NCBI GenBank assembly: GCA_965112735.1
Contig: OZ218957.1
Coordinates: 1,240,001-1,304,000 of the forward strand
Reading direction: 5' to 3'
DNA length: 64,000 nt
Origin: Phaeosaccion multiseriatum
Taxonomy: Eukaryota; Ochrophyta, other classes
Positions 12,847-25,700 of this stretch are shown here, in pieces (position 1 is the first letter of the stretch; every line of letters begins with the position of its first letter). The notes under the pieces were generated by a model, which was given only the letters and a program-made list of their open reading frames with translations, was not told the origin of the DNA and made no database searches. A program made the position numbers and the translations under genes.

Positions 12847-14471
12847 ATGGAGCGAGAAGATGGTTGGAATAAAGCTCCTGCCTCGCTAATTACAACTGTG
12901 TCCATTCGCCATAGGCCTCATCCAACCACGGTTCGAAAAACGGATGCTCCGATCCAGGTGGGTGGTGTTTTGCGCTGTGTGGATTGCTCGACCCTCGCCT
13001 CGTAAGTAAGCCGGGTGATTGATGCTTTTATGGATTGGCCACCACTCTACGCCTTTGCCAACCCCTCCCGAGGGGGGTTTGCTCTGTGGGTTGACCATTT
13101 ATGGAACCGCTTTTGTGTTCTCTCTCCCCCCTCTGCCTGTCGCCTTTGCCTCTCGCCTTTGCCCCCTCCCGTTCCGGCCCCTTTAAGGTTTCGCAGGGGG
13201 AGGATGGCGGCGTGCAGATTACGCAGCGGAAGCTGTGCTTGGTTTGCTCCAGGGCCGTTGCACCGTACGTGTGCCCCCGGTGTCGAGTGAGCTACTGCTC
13301 ATCGGCGTGCTACAAGCAGCACGGAGCGGCTTGTACCGAGGCCTTTTACAAGGCAAAGGTGGAGCAAGAGGTTGGGTGGGAGTCGAAAGATGACCACGAT
13401 AGGAACAAGATGCGCTCGCAAATGTCGGCCGTTTTGGATAGGGTAAAGGCGAGTCGGGAGCACGCAGCCGCCCCGCTGTCTCCACCACCTGACGCAAATT
13501 GCCAAGCAGAGACACTTGTCTCACGCATCGCTGCTGCTTTGTATGATGGAGGGGAAGAGGGGGACGTGGATTCCGTGCTTACTGAGCTCACTGCGGAGGA
13601 CCAGCGCCTGCTCGAACGTGTCTTGTCCTCTGGGGGCGGACAAGTTGCCAAGCTCATCAAGCCGTGGCGGCCGTGGTGGGAGAACAAGGGCGGGCTCGCC
13701 ATCGAGGAGGTTCACAGCAGGAGCAGCAGCAGCTCCGTAGGTCCCGTGGAGGCAGAAGGAGAGGCAGAGGGAGCCGGGGTGGAGTCCTGGATGGAGTCCT
13801 GCTGCGGCCTTCACTCCCTTGAGCATCTGAGACAAGAAACGACTTGCGAAAGCCTCCAGTCATTTCGAAGCCTAGCTGGTGCTCGGGAGCCGTCTCGGCT
13901 TGCTGCGCTTTGTCTGGTGGATTTTACTGCTGCTTACGCGTACACTTTGCGGAGATATAATGGCTGTTGGTGCCACGATGTGATGGAGGCTGCGAGTCTC
14001 TTTGTATCGCTCTCCCCTGCTCTCTACAGAGATGCGCGGTACCAGAGCGTTGGCCAAGCGATGAGAGAGAGCAGCTGTGCTATACAGTCCTCCATGTCGA
14101 TAGGCATGAGCTTCCCCGCTTCCCTGTGGAGTGATGTGCATGCCATCATGCTGGACTGTTGCCTGACTGCGTGTGCCCTGGCTGACGGACTAGCATTGGT
14201 CACCGCGGCTGCGGCTCTAACACTGCCCCCCGAACACGAGAAAGGAGGTGGCAAAGACACCCCCAAGACGACGAAAAAGGCCCAGCGAAAAAGGAAAGGG
14301 CAGAAGAGAGCATGGAAGCAGCTGGAGGCACATCGGCGAAAGCTCGAGTTTTTTATGTTGTGGGTGCAACAAGGGGAGGGCAGCAACACGACTGCCTCGG
14401 AGCTGGTAGCAGAAGCGGCGGAGCAAGTGCGAGAAAGTTTTGTCTTGGACTCTTGCCAACTCAAGCTATAG
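12847..14471 (+). CDS. ZNHIT2: zinc finger HIT domain protein 2 (ZNHIT2)
   Basis: HIT-type zinc finger near residue 50: CLVC, YVCPRC, YCSSACYKQHG, with paired Cys/His positions for two zinc ions. Further on come the ZNHIT2 hallmarks LIKPWRPWWENKGG and DFTAAYAYTLRRYNG, and a long helical tail. ZNHIT2 works with the R2TP/RUVBL chaperone system in assembling U5 snRNP and other complexes; that role is family knowledge. Proposed exons: 12847-12957 (37 codons) and 13197-14471, joined in phase at a GTGGGT donor and TTCGCAG acceptor, about 461 residues. An alternative unspliced start at 13101 exists but would add a non-conserved hydrophobic lead. Ends 84 bp before the opposite-strand helicase stop. 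Confidence 0.85.
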
Positions 14472-14555
14472 AGCCCTCCCTCTACTGCTGGGTTTCGAGA
14501 GCAAACCCACTGGGGGGTGCATAGCAACAGGGTTGGTCAGTCTCAGATTGGCGTG

Positions 14556-17500
14556 CTAGAAGCCCCTCCCACCTCGCGCTCCCCCCCTCCCGCCTCTGCC
14601 GCCGCCGCGGCCTCCGTGAGCGGCTGCTGCTCGCCGAGGAGTGTGCAGCATGGCAATGGTGAGTGCCACGGTGTCCGTGTTTCTGGCGCTTAGGCGCTGC
14701 TGGGGGTTCTGAATGAAGAGCGCAAAGGCTTCATGGAGGCGTGTCCGGAGGACCAGCAGATCCTTGACCACGTTGGGCGCTGCGCGGAATCGGATCCAGT
14801 CGTCGAGCGCCAGCACCACCTCTGCTCCTTCCCCGTCCTCTCCTGCCTCGAGGCCGCTTTCTTCAACTCTCAGGTTGCCACATAGCAGCAGCAAACTCAG
14901 GGCACTGGGCAAGAGGGAGATTAGGGAGTTGCGTGAGTCTTTTTCGGCGAGGCTTTGCGACGCAACGGTGACTAACGAACCTCAAGGGCGTGGTTTGGCT
15001 CATGACGAAGGAGTTGTTCGAGCGGCGCATCTCCCCAAAGGCTATGTACTCAGGGCAGTTGTCCGGCGATACGCACGGCATCGACAGGCGCTGCTGCCTG
15101 CCCGCATTGACCGAGCCCCCGTGCATCTTGGCGGAGTGGCCTGATACAGTCTTGAAGCTGGTGGCGCCATTCCCTCGCTGGGCAATGTTCGGGTACAGTC
15201 CGGCACAGAGCACGCTCGACAGCAAGCGCGTATCAGACGCGTGGGTATTGTTGGGCCTGTCACGGGGCAGGAACACATGATTGAGTAGACTATCCTCTCT
15301 ACTGGGAGAAAGGTGGCATCAAGCGACATACCTGGCGAAGGGACTTGGCAGTCCGATGGTGGTCAACTCTCGCGCCACTTGCGCTATGATGTCGTTAATC
15401 ATGCCTGCGGGGGAGGGAGGGGCGGAGCGGAAACGGGCCACAGGAAGATGATGCTTGGCGTTTCAGACCGCTTGGCGCGGTGAGCTCACTTACCCATGGT
15501 GCTCCCCGACAGAAAGTTGCGGTCGGCGAATGCGTAGGCAGCCCCCTGCCCCTTTTGGAGCGCGAGCTGCCATCCGTTGAGAGCCCCGAGCAGGGCTATC
15601 ATGTCGCTTTCGGAGCCCGCTGCGAGCGCCTACCCGCCATCAACAAGTGCACACGCTATGAGTTGCATATGAAGCAAAGTTGAGACGTATCTCACCCCAC
15701 CTGAGCTTACCTGCTTGGCCTTGTTGGCTTGACTCTTTTGGCCGGCGTCCATGGGGAGAACAAAGGGGTCTTTGTAGCACATGGCACAGGCGATCTGTGC
15801 ACCGAAAATAGAGGGACGCTTTTTAGACACACAGAACTGGTATCGTAGAACATATCCACAGCACTGACCTGTGTGGAAGGTGCCGCTATTCCGAAGAGGT
15901 ATGCCCACATGACCATCTTGCCCACCAGCGGGTCCACAGACAGCCCAGACAGCCTCGTACCCAAATCCGTCAGCTCCTTTGTGTGTGTGGATTGCAGGGC
16001 AGAGTTTTGGAGGTGTGTTACTGTACAAGACCGCTAGAAAACAGCAGCCTTGACAAACTACCGCACCGTACCTCGCTATCATCAATGGCTCCGATGCTCT
16101 CGAGCCTCTCTACGGCATTCCGCACTGCCAGGGGGTGAGGCGCGTCCATGGCTTTGCTCAGGAAGCCGGCCAAACCGTCTGTCAGGGAGTGGGGGGCGGA
16201 CTTTTTTTTAGGGAACAGACGCTGTGCGTGTGATGAAAGCAGGAAACCGCCCAAACCGTACCAGTTCTCGGAGAGGTGAGACCCAGGGCAAGCGTCTGCA
16301 GGCACACCTCCTCCAAGGGAGTGCACAGCAGCTCAGAGTCCCGGTGCTCGCGGAGACTCTCGAATCGACGCGCGCTAAAGAGATGGAAGCACACTCCAGC
16401 CTGCGATGGAGAGATAGAGACCGATTATCAGTGGGGTGGTGGAAGGCTCGCTTCGCGTCGGTGTGATCACCTTGGTTCTGCCCGCTCGGCCCCTTCTTTG
16501 CTTCGCAGACGCTTTGGAGACCCACTGCGCTACCAGCGTCTTGAGCTTCAGATGGGGGTCGTAGCTCTGCTCTTTGGCCCTAAGTAACAAGAACAAAAGG
16601 TTCGGGGCTCAGACTCAGGTTCATCTTGTTGAGGCTCAAAGGGATGCACACGAACCTCCCGCTATCGACAACGAAGGAAACGTCGTCGATAGTGATGGAA
16701 GTCTCGGCAATGTTGGTGGACAAGATGATCTTCCTGCATCCCTTGGGCGGCCGCTTGAACACTTCCCGCTGCTTCTTGGTCGGGATACCCGAATGGAGTG
16801 GATGCACGGCGAACAGGGTCGAGTCCTGCCACAAGGAAGATATACATCCCCCCACCCATTAGATATGAGGCAGATTTCCAACAAAAGACCACCCACAGAG
16901 CTACGTACCGCAAAGAAAGGCGTCCTTTTGAGCAGGCCTTGCAGCCTGGAAATATCGTCCCAGCCGGGCAGGAACACGAGGATGGCCCCTTCCTCGTAGG
17001 CCGAGGTGCAAATGTACTCAAGGAGGCTTGCGATCAGGTCATAGTCCACCTGACAGTGTGTGGGTGTGCGTGGGTGCTATTGGAGAAACAATAAACAAGC
17101 CTTCCCTTGTTTGAGGACCCGCACCTGTTCGTCGTCGAAGGCAAACTGGTACCTGGACAGCAGCCCTTCCGCAAGCTTGTCGGCCTTCCTCATGTTGAAG
17201 GCCCCCTGACCGTCCCACATCACGGAGTCCACAGCAGCCGCTACGATACCCTCCCTGCCAAGTGGCGGCGCGTCCTCGTCGTCCTCATCATCCTCGTCCA
17301 CACCGCCGAGCGATCCTAACGCAGGCAGAGACGGGGGAGGGGCTGTCTTGCTCAGGGACAAGTGCCTTCTCGTTTTGTAGATCACTCTCTCTCTCTCATC
17401 CTCACCGTTACTCTCGACCTCCCCGTCGTCGAGGCGGTCTGCTTCTTCCAGCGCGAGGCCCGGCTGCCCCCCGCTTTGTGCCAGAGCGCTGCTGTCGCCC

Positions 17501-19523
17501 CCCTGGTCCTCCTCGCCGAAGCAGAGTGCAACGTGCGTGCCCAATTCTTCCGCAGCTCTACAGGAGGGAAGGTGGGTGGGGGCGGGGGGTAAATATTGTG
17601 GAGGCTCTGTAGACACTGCAAACGGCGAAGACTCACTTGAAGCCCTTTTTTTTGCACATGGGGCAGTTGTAGGCTTCCTCTTGGGAGAGTGCTCCTTTCT
17701 TTGGATCCGGACACGCCAAGGCCAGAAGACCGGACATGTCTGCTACCCCCTTTCCACGGCCTCCTCCCCCTCCCTTCGGTTGAGAGGCCCCCACCTGTCC
17801 AGAGTCCAGGTACCCTGTCTGCATCAACACGTCCTCCAGAAAGAACTGCAACACGTCATACCCATACACACGGACGAGGGAGTGGAGTCAGCAGATTGAC
17901 AACAAGGTTTGGTGCTGTTCTCTTGTCGTGGACAAGGATCTCCTCTCTCACCTCCTGCACGGGGAAGGTTCGTGCACCGATGGTGACGATGGGACAGTTA
18001 CCAAAGTACGCCGCGTACTTGGATTGCTGCAGAGTCGCTGACATGAGGATGAGGCGGAAGTCGGGTCGAGTGGGTAGCAAGTCCCGTAGGATGATCTGCC
18101 CGCCGTTGCACCAAAAGGGATGGGTGGGGGTGTCCCGTAAGCAAACAAGCACAACGGGAGGGGAGGCAAGAGAGAGGACACTTACGAGAAGGAACTCGCT
18201 GTTCTTGTCCCGCTCGTGCACCTCATCAATGATGATGTGCGTATAGGCGCTGAGGGTGGGGTCGGAGAAGAGCTTTTTGAGCAGTATTCCCGGAGTCATG
18301 AGCAAGAGCTGAGTGTGCTGGCTTGTCGAGCTTTCCAGGCGGATGGTGTAGCCCACCACGTTTCCCTGATGGATATGAAGAGAAAAAATGAAACGTCAGA
18401 GAAGGTTCCTCGCCGGGTCGGTGGGCGTGCGCACAACCAACTCACAGTCTGTTCACAGCGCTCTTCTGCAATCCTCTCCGCCACGGCCACGGCCGATATT
18501 CGCCTCGGCTGGGTGCAGCACATTCGGCAGTGCGGGCCAATCTCGTCGTCGTCCAGCAAGAACTGCGGCACCTGTGTGGACTTTCCACACCCCGTCTCCC
18601 CCGCTACTAGCACCACCTGGTGGCTCTTGACCATGGCCAGGATCGTCTCTCGATAGCTCCAGGCCGGCAGCTTGCGGCGGAAAGCCATACTACTTTTGTA
18701 CGCAGGCATGCCTTCCTTCTGGATCTTGCGCTGCGTATATACCTGATCCACCCTCTTGTCGGTCTGGAGATGGGGCTGGGGAGCTGCTGCAGCAGCTGCT
18801 GCTTTGGCATTCATCTCATTCCGTTGCCGCCTCTTGCTCATGAGCTTCTTCTGCGTGACAAGACCGGCCGCAGCATCAAGCCCTAAAGCATACAATATGG
18901 AACAAGTGAGATTCGTTAGTCACGGCTGCTGCTTGATCGCCCGGCACACGGGGTTGGACTCGCCTTCCGCCATGGCCGCGTTGGCGACACTCTCCATCTC
19001 CGCCGCTTGGACGGAGTGGCGCCCAAAATACTCTGACAGCATCTGCTGGCAGGCAGGAGTAATCAGCGGGCCCAAGAGGGGTATCTCCGATATATCGCTC
19101 CGTTCTTGAGAAGCCGCCCCGGCCATCTTGTACACAGAAATGAAGCGTTTGTCGTCCTTCCCTTTCGACTTGCTTTTTAGGCCCAAGCCACGGCAGATCG
19201 TGTGAAGGAATTTGCGCTCCGTATTGTCCAGAGTATTGGAGAACACCAACGTCGTATTCGCCTACACGACATGCATTCGCTTAAAGGATAAGAACGTTGT
19301 TCACAGGGGCAAGCCACCCACCAAAAAAAAGAAAAACAAAACAAAACAAAAAACACACCTCATCGTCTCTGAACGCCTCCAGCTTCCTCTGAAGAGCGAT
19401 CCGCTTTTCCTCCGCGACCGTAGAAGGTGCCAGCCCCCTCTGGCCACCCGCCGAGCCTGTTTTGGAGGGCTTTGCTTTGCCGTCTCGCGCCATAATTAAC
19501 GACGCCTTGTGCCCCCGAGACAT
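14556..19523 (-). CDS. R3H-domain DEAH-box RNA helicase
   Basis: Large multi-exon helicase of the DHX36/YTHDC2/plant NIH group. In order: start MSRGHK at 19523; R3H single-strand nucleic-acid-binding domain ([15 protein letters not shown]); motif [16 protein letters not shown]; motif II in the form DEVH; motif III SAT; motif [15 protein letters not shown]; motif [10 protein letters not shown]; then HA2 and OB-fold regions ([28 protein letters not shown]) and an RGG-rich tail. Between motifs III and IV lies a long insert with a CPMC knuckle (near 17660) and a very acidic stretch ([10 protein letters not shown] near 17275-17300). It should unwind RNA or G-quadruplex structures with ATP. The in-frame ATG at 19493 is an alternative start. 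Head-to-head with PIG-M, 98 bp apart. Confidence 0.9.
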
Positions 19524-19621
19524 GCGAGGAATCGAGGAACAGACCTTCGCGCGTTGGTGCTCCCCCAAGTCACAGCTGGATTTTTTCGCGCCCGAGCACC
19601 CCAAGAGAAGGCATAAGTTGA
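19524..19621. promoter_or_regulatory. very short divergent promoter helicase/PIG-M
   Basis: Only 98 bp separate two start codons on opposite strands, so promoters must overlap each other or the coding starts. No TATA box is evident. Inference from arrangement. Confidence 0.35.
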
Positions 19622-21181
19622 ATGCCTTCGACCGGGGCCTTGTATGCCCTCGCTCTCGCAGTTCGGCTTTGCTTTGTGGCATGGGGCCATTGGCAAGACA
19701 CGCATTTTGCACACCTCCTGCCTTACACGGATGTGGACTACCATGTGTTCAACGACGCCGCGGGTCATGTCCTGGCCGGGGAGTCTCCGTACTTACGACC
19801 GACGTACCGTTACCCTCCTTTACTTGCCTGGCTTCTCGTTCCAAACTTCTTGCTCCACCCTTGCTTTGGCAAGGTGCTGTTCAGTGTGGCGGACGTGTGG
19901 GTTGGGAGGCTGATTGAGGTCATTTTGAGGATGGGCATTCGCTCTGGAGAGAAGACGACGGCGGTGTCTCCCATGTTCTGCGCCAAACTCTGGCTGTTCA
20001 ATCCACTGGCCGTGAACATTTGTACTCGAGGTAGTGCGGATGCTGTGTCCATGGTGCTCATCCTTCTCGCGCTGTATGGAGCCATGGCTCGCAGGGACTG
20101 CTTGGCAGCAGCGGCCTTTGGAGGAGCGGTGCATCTGCGTGTGTATCCCATCATTTACGGCACTGGCTTTGTTGTATGGTTGGGCACCAGGCAGCAAGTG
20201 CGTCGAAGGGCCAATATGGTGTGGGCGCTGCTTCGGAGTCGGTACGTGTGCTGGTTCGTAGCCCCCAATCCATTTCGCCTCACACACACTCTCTCAACCC
20301 AAACAGGCGGATGTGGCTGTTTTCCCTATCCAGTGCCGCCGTCTTTGGGGCTCTTACAGCTGGTTGTCACTGGCTCTACCCTGGCCCCGCGGGCTTTTTC
20401 CAGAATGCGCTGCGGTATCACGTGGGTCGAACGGATCACAGGCACAATTTCTCTCTCTACTGGTACACGCTGTATCAGAATTTTGGCCAACCAGCCTCCA
20501 GGACGGGAGGTCTGCTGGCTTTCGTACCGCAGGTGGGTGCACATGCTCGTATATTCGTTGTTGTTTGCTGCTTCAACAGCCAAAACCGCGGGCCCCGAAA
20601 CACAATGCAGGTGGTGCTGCTCATCGCCTCGGCGCTGCGCTTCGGAAGGGTGGACTTGAGCTTCTGCTTGTTCCTGCAGACCATGCTCTTCGTCATGCAT
20701 AACAAGGTGAGAGATGGTGACCTGGCTACTGTGCCGAAACTGAAACTCCCCATTAAGCGATGCCACCCTACTCGCTCAGGTGTGCACTGGGCAGTACTTC
20801 GTGTGGTACCTCAGCCTCTTGCCGCTGGTTGCGTCGCGTCTCCGACCACCCTTCACTCCGCTGCTGAGTGCGAGTATCATGTGGCTCCTCACTTTGGGTC
20901 TGTGGCTCTTCTTTGCGCATCGCCTAGAGATGCAGGGGCGAGGCGTATTCTTGCAGGTCCGCCCCCCACCTCCCCCTGTCGTCCTGCCGGGATGCCAGCA
21001 CACGCGGGGCCTCACTGATAACACAAGCGCCCTCCCCTCCTCCCCGCAGGTGCATCTGTCCGGCATAGCCTTCTACGTGGCCAACTTGGGCGTGCTGGCA
21101 GCGGTCCTTCGAAACAGAGGCGTTTGTGTTGGCCTTTCGCTGTCCAAAGACCCAGAGAGACCGAGAGCCGTAGAGAGTTAG
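19622..21181 (+). CDS. PIGM: GPI mannosyltransferase 1 (PIG-M)
   Basis: ER membrane enzyme that adds the first mannose to the GPI anchor precursor from dolichol-phosphate-mannose (family knowledge). The sequence shows the DXD-type lumenal motif YTDVDYHVFNDAA, then SPYLRPTYRYPPLLAWLLVP, LFNPLAVNICTRGSADA and VHLRVYPIIYG, all characteristic of PIG-M, plus many hydrophobic segments. Later exons encode NFSLYWYTLYQ and TGQYFVWYLSLLPL. About four introns; one donor is near 20241 with its acceptor at 20307. Stop at 21179-21181. The downstream gene starts 233 bp later on the same strand. Confidence 0.92.
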
Positions 21182-21414
21182 AGGGAGGGGAAAGGAAAGA
21201 GAACAAAAACCAAGATTTCGACACGGTGTGCAGAGATCTATTTACACGAGGTCGGCAGACCAGGGCTTCACGTCTTCGAACGTCTCCCGTTTTCCCGCCA
21301 TCACCCCCTCGCCCTTTCAGTTTTCAATTTTGGACTTTTCGGGGGTTTCCAGACGGACATATGTGATGAAGTGATCTATAAACACATAAACACCAATTAT
21401 TAGTCTCGCGAACG

Positions 21415-22782
21415 ATGGGTGTCACAAGATTCGGAGCGCTCTCGTGTGCTGCAGCAGCAGTACTTCCTCTCGCCACAGCTTTTCTCGTGCCTTTGCCAAT
21501 CCCGCAGCAAAATGCAGGCCTGTCGGGGCCAAGGGCTGGAGGCCATCGCCAACTAAAGGTTGCTTTGTCGGCCGAGCCGGGTAGCGACGAAATAGCAAAG
21601 ATGCTCGGAGCTTCGTCTGACGTGAGTGCGCGGTCCTGCAGCTGATGGTCACGGATGAGCAGATCTGACACACGCCTTGTCCCAAAATTGCAGGGTGCAG
21701 CAGGGCCAGACGGAGGAGCTGGGGGACCATCAGGAGCTGAGACTCTGAAGGTAAAAGGAACGGGACTGTCGGCTGTAGCATCAAGCTTTGTGTTCATTGG
21801 CCGCTGCGTTCTCTTCCTGGCAGATGGGCGGGGGGGACATTGAGTACAAGCGGTACATGGGGGGCGAGAAGGAGGGGGACGACTTCAGCGTGCCGGAGAA
21901 CTACAAGGCGTCGCCCATGCCCACAAGAGAAGAGCTGCTTAGTATGCTGAACCCCTGCGCGAACGTTTCGGGGCTTCCTTTGATCAGAGTAGTGGTACGT
22001 GTTTGAGCGGCAACTCCTGAAGCGACATGTATCACCCTGTCTCACGTGGACGAGATGCGCACCCGCAGGTGCTCGGATGCTCTGCATCGGAGGCAACTTT
22101 AGTAAAGTGGATGGCTAAGCAGGATGAACTCTTCACGGGGATGTACTGCACGTGGGATGAGAGCCAAGGGTGCGTGCCTTTGCCTTCCGGCCTTGCTTGT
22201 ACCCGGTGCTTAATGTCTGTTTGTTTTGGCCTCTCCTGCACAGCCCATTTGAGGAGGGCATCTTGAAGAACCGCTGGACGCAAATGTGTCCTATGAAGGA
22301 AAGCCTGAACCCGGACGAGGTGATGGGTCTGCTTGACTTTATCAACGCGGACCTTGTGGTGGCAGGAGAGTCCTACAAGGTAGGAAGTGGAAGGGGGGGG
22401 GGGGGGGAGCAATGCTTGGAGAGAAGGAAGGAGAAAACGCGCAGCGAAGGCAGACGGGGAAGCAGTTGTTTTGGTCTTGCTTGCTTTGCTTATGGACCCG
22501 TTGTATCGCCCCTCTCGCTTTTGCCTTTCCTCCCTTCCGGGGCAGGACAATGCGGAGTTTTTGGGTGAGTTGGCGGCCAAGGCGGAGGAAAGTGGGATTC
22601 GGTACCTCGGGCCTGAGTTGGCCACGCCGGGCGCAGTGAAGAAGCTTTCTTCGGCGGTACAACTCCTCCAAAAAGAAAAGGAGAAGAAGATTCAGTCAAC
22701 GAAGGCAGAGGCCGCGGAGGAACTGCCGGAAGCAAAGGGTTCGGCTTTGGACAGAAGGATAGGAAGTGGCAAGAGCCTGTGA
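21415..22782 (+). CDS. plastid-targeted protein of unknown function
   Basis: The N-terminus is a hydrophobic signal peptide ending LPLATAFLVPLP, an A-F junction like the ASAFAP motif that marks entry into secondary red plastids, followed by a basic, acid-poor transit-like stretch. The mature protein contains SMLNPCANVSGLPL, GCSASEATLVKWM, YCTWDESQG and MGLLDFINADLVVAGESYK and ends in a charged coiled-coil-like tail rich in Lys/Glu. No family recognised. Six exons join in phase; approximate exon starts are 21415, 21694, 21825, 22069, 22243 and 22546. Stop lies 14 bp from the stop codon of the opposite-strand E2 gene. Confidence 0.82.
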
Positions 22783-22796
22783 GGTCCCTGTGTATT

Positions 22797-25700
22797 TCAC
22801 TTAGAGATGGTAGCAGAAGCGGCGGACCCCAGGCCCGGTGGCGGTTTGAGCTTATCCAGAGCGGTGCCCAGCCTCGCCGCCAGCGTGCTTAACTTGTCGA
22901 GGTGCGCCTTGTCCACTGGATCCACCTTGGCCTCTTTGATCCACTCCGCCGTTTGAGCCTGAGCAGCAAAGGAGGGTCGGAAAGGAAGCTGCTTTTAAGT
23001 CTTGTCGCTCTCTCAGGAGCTCCGAGGGAGGCACAAGTTCCCCGCCCACCCACCCACCTTGATAAAGTCCCTGCGCAGGAAGAAGTGAGCACGCACCATC
23101 CCCTCCCAGCCCTTGGGGGGGCGTAACAGCATGTCCAGCATTGCATACTCCACGGTGGCCGCCCTGCATGGCCGCCGCATGATATAAATATCTTATATAA
23201 ATATGTATACACAGCAACCCACCGGTGGGACAGCCCGTTTTGCCAGCAAGTGCTGTACCCTCACCTGATCACCGCATTGTACGCCCGATTCTGTTTGTCG
23301 CCTTGAGGCGTGCCCAGCTGCCGTTCATAGCCCTGCCAAAGCACACACACAGTCAATCAATCAAGGGGTGAGCGAGAGGGAGAGAGTCGGCTTCTTCCTC
23401 CTCCACTAACTACGACGTACCGGCTCGTTGAAGAAGGGCTGCGGCACCAAGATGAGGCTCTGTTGGGGGGGGGGGGACACATCAAGGACAACAAGTCAGT
23501 CTGCTGCACACACTCTGCCGTTGCAACCAAGTGGGGCACCACAGACCTGGATGGAGACGAGCACTTGCAGAATGGTGGACGTGGCTGGGTGCCAAGTCTC
23601 GCCGCCCTTGCCTTCCCATGTGCCCAGCAGGGACAGACACACCTGCGACAAGGGAGGGGAACAGACCATTATGATATCACACACCCCCAACACCCTCTCC
23701 TTTCAACTCCAGTGACCGCGTACCTTTCCGTTATTGTACAGATTCTGGATGGGTAAGGGGGGGGAGAGAAAGAGAGACGAGGGTGGGGGCGGATGTCATG
23801 ATTCAACAAAGAGCCCCCGACTCTACTCGAGCGTGGCCACAAAGAAGCTCACCGGGTTGAAGCGCACAGTACCGTGCCCTGTGGTTTGTAGAGACACCTT
23901 GGGCGCCTCGTATGGGTAGCGCATGGGGAAGTACACATCGAAGAGGAACAGCCCCGCTGAGTAGGGCGTGTCCTCGGGCCCTGAGACGATGCTTTGCATC
24001 TTGTCCATGCAGGTAGAGTGCGCCCGAGCGAAGATGGAGGACGACAGGTTGAGAGGCAAGCTCTTGACCAGGTCTGCGTGCTCCTGGGCAAGGCGCTTGA
24101 CGCGCTCCCTGCTACCCCCTCCTCCTCCCCCTCCTGCAACGGCTGCGGCGGCTGCTTTTGCTGCAGCTGTTGCTGCTGCCGGGTGCTTTGGCTTGGGCAC
24201 TGGTGCCGACGCCATGACGGTGGTTCGGAAGCCCGGTAAGTCATCAATATCATCGTACTGCGATTCCAAACATCGCACGAGCGAGAATGAGGTAACGACC
24301 GGGAAATGAACCAAACCACCTTCCTCGTGTGCTGGAAGGACGACTTACCTGCAGCGGGCCCATCACTGCACTATACTGGCGCAAAGCAGCAGCCTCCTCC
24401 TCCCTCCCCTTGTCCTTGTCCTCCTCCTCCTGGTCACCGTCGGCTGTCTTGGTGTCCCTCCCCTCCAGCCTCTGCAAGGCCTCCTTGTCCACGGCGGCCT
24501 CCACTTCCTCCATCACCTCCAGTACCAGCTCCATGAGGTGGGAGTCCTCTGGGGCTGCGGAGTCGCTTGTAGCTTGCCCAGCCTTGGCTCGTGTGGACAC
24601 GTACACCTGTCTCGGCGGACGCAATCGTGTCAGCCGAAAAGCACGCACACTTCACTCCTCATTGCAACAGAGCTAGTCTTACCTTCGCCAGCTCACTCTG
24701 CTTGCAAAGCAGTCTGTACAGACACTTTCGACTGTCCGACTGACCCCCCAAGGACAAGAGGAGACCCGAAAGCTGGGAAGGGAAAAAAAGAGAGATGTTA
24801 GTCTCTCGTGTTAGTGGGTCGTCTGCGACTCTGGCCCCCGCCCCCACCTGCTTCCACGACGCGAGGCTCCTGACGAGATTGAACACGATGGCGTACAGAG
24901 ACGCGTGTCTGTCCATGTCTAGGAGCGAATCGCACTCCAAGTACTGCTGCAGAAGGGGCACCAGGCAAGACTCCTCCAGCACTTGCATGCCTCCACGCAC
25001 AGCCGCCAGGCGAGCCTCTTCCTTCTCGACGGCCTCTGGATCTAGGCTCTCTTCTTCTTGGTCAATGTCCACGGGGCTGCCTCTGCTGCCATTCCCCTTG
25101 GCAGGCTGCAGGAATTCGCGGATGCGCTGGGAGAGAGAGAGAGAGGGCACCACACACACACATGCCACGCGTTGAGACACGCGCTCTATGTACAGCCCTC
25201 TTGCGCTCTGACGAAGCTTTTCTCACCTGCAAGAGGTCTTCCACCAGCCTGTCCTTCTCCCGCTGGGCAGCCAAGAAGGACTCCACATCCCACGAAGGCT
25301 TTCCCGAATCGCTGTGGCCATAGCCCGTTCCTTTGGCCCAATAATTTCCCTGCTTGCCCCCCTTGACAGCCTGAGGTTGTGCCTCACCTCCTGCCCCCCC
25401 CCCTCCTCCCTTTGCTGCTGCTCCTCCACCAGTCGCAGCCTTTGTCTTTGCGTTGAGCTCATCCACCTTCTGCTGGGACGACGTGTGAGAGGAGGACAGC
25501 GCCGCCGCAGCAGCCCCTGCCGCTAACAATGTCTCTGAGGTGGCGGCTTCGCGGGGCTTCTTGCTGTCTGACCATTTCCTCTTCTTCTCGCTCGAGCTGC
25601 CCTTCCCCTTGGCCTCATCCCCCGTGCTCTGCTCGTTGTTCTTGACAGCAGCCTGTGGGCGGACCTCTGTGATGAGGCCCAGCCGTAGCAGCATGTGCTC

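Noticed and set aside
13101-13196. Unspliced start of ZNHIT2 with a hydrophobic lead
   Set aside because: The lead is pyrimidine-tract-derived and looks like the end of an intron; a phase-matched upstream exon is available.
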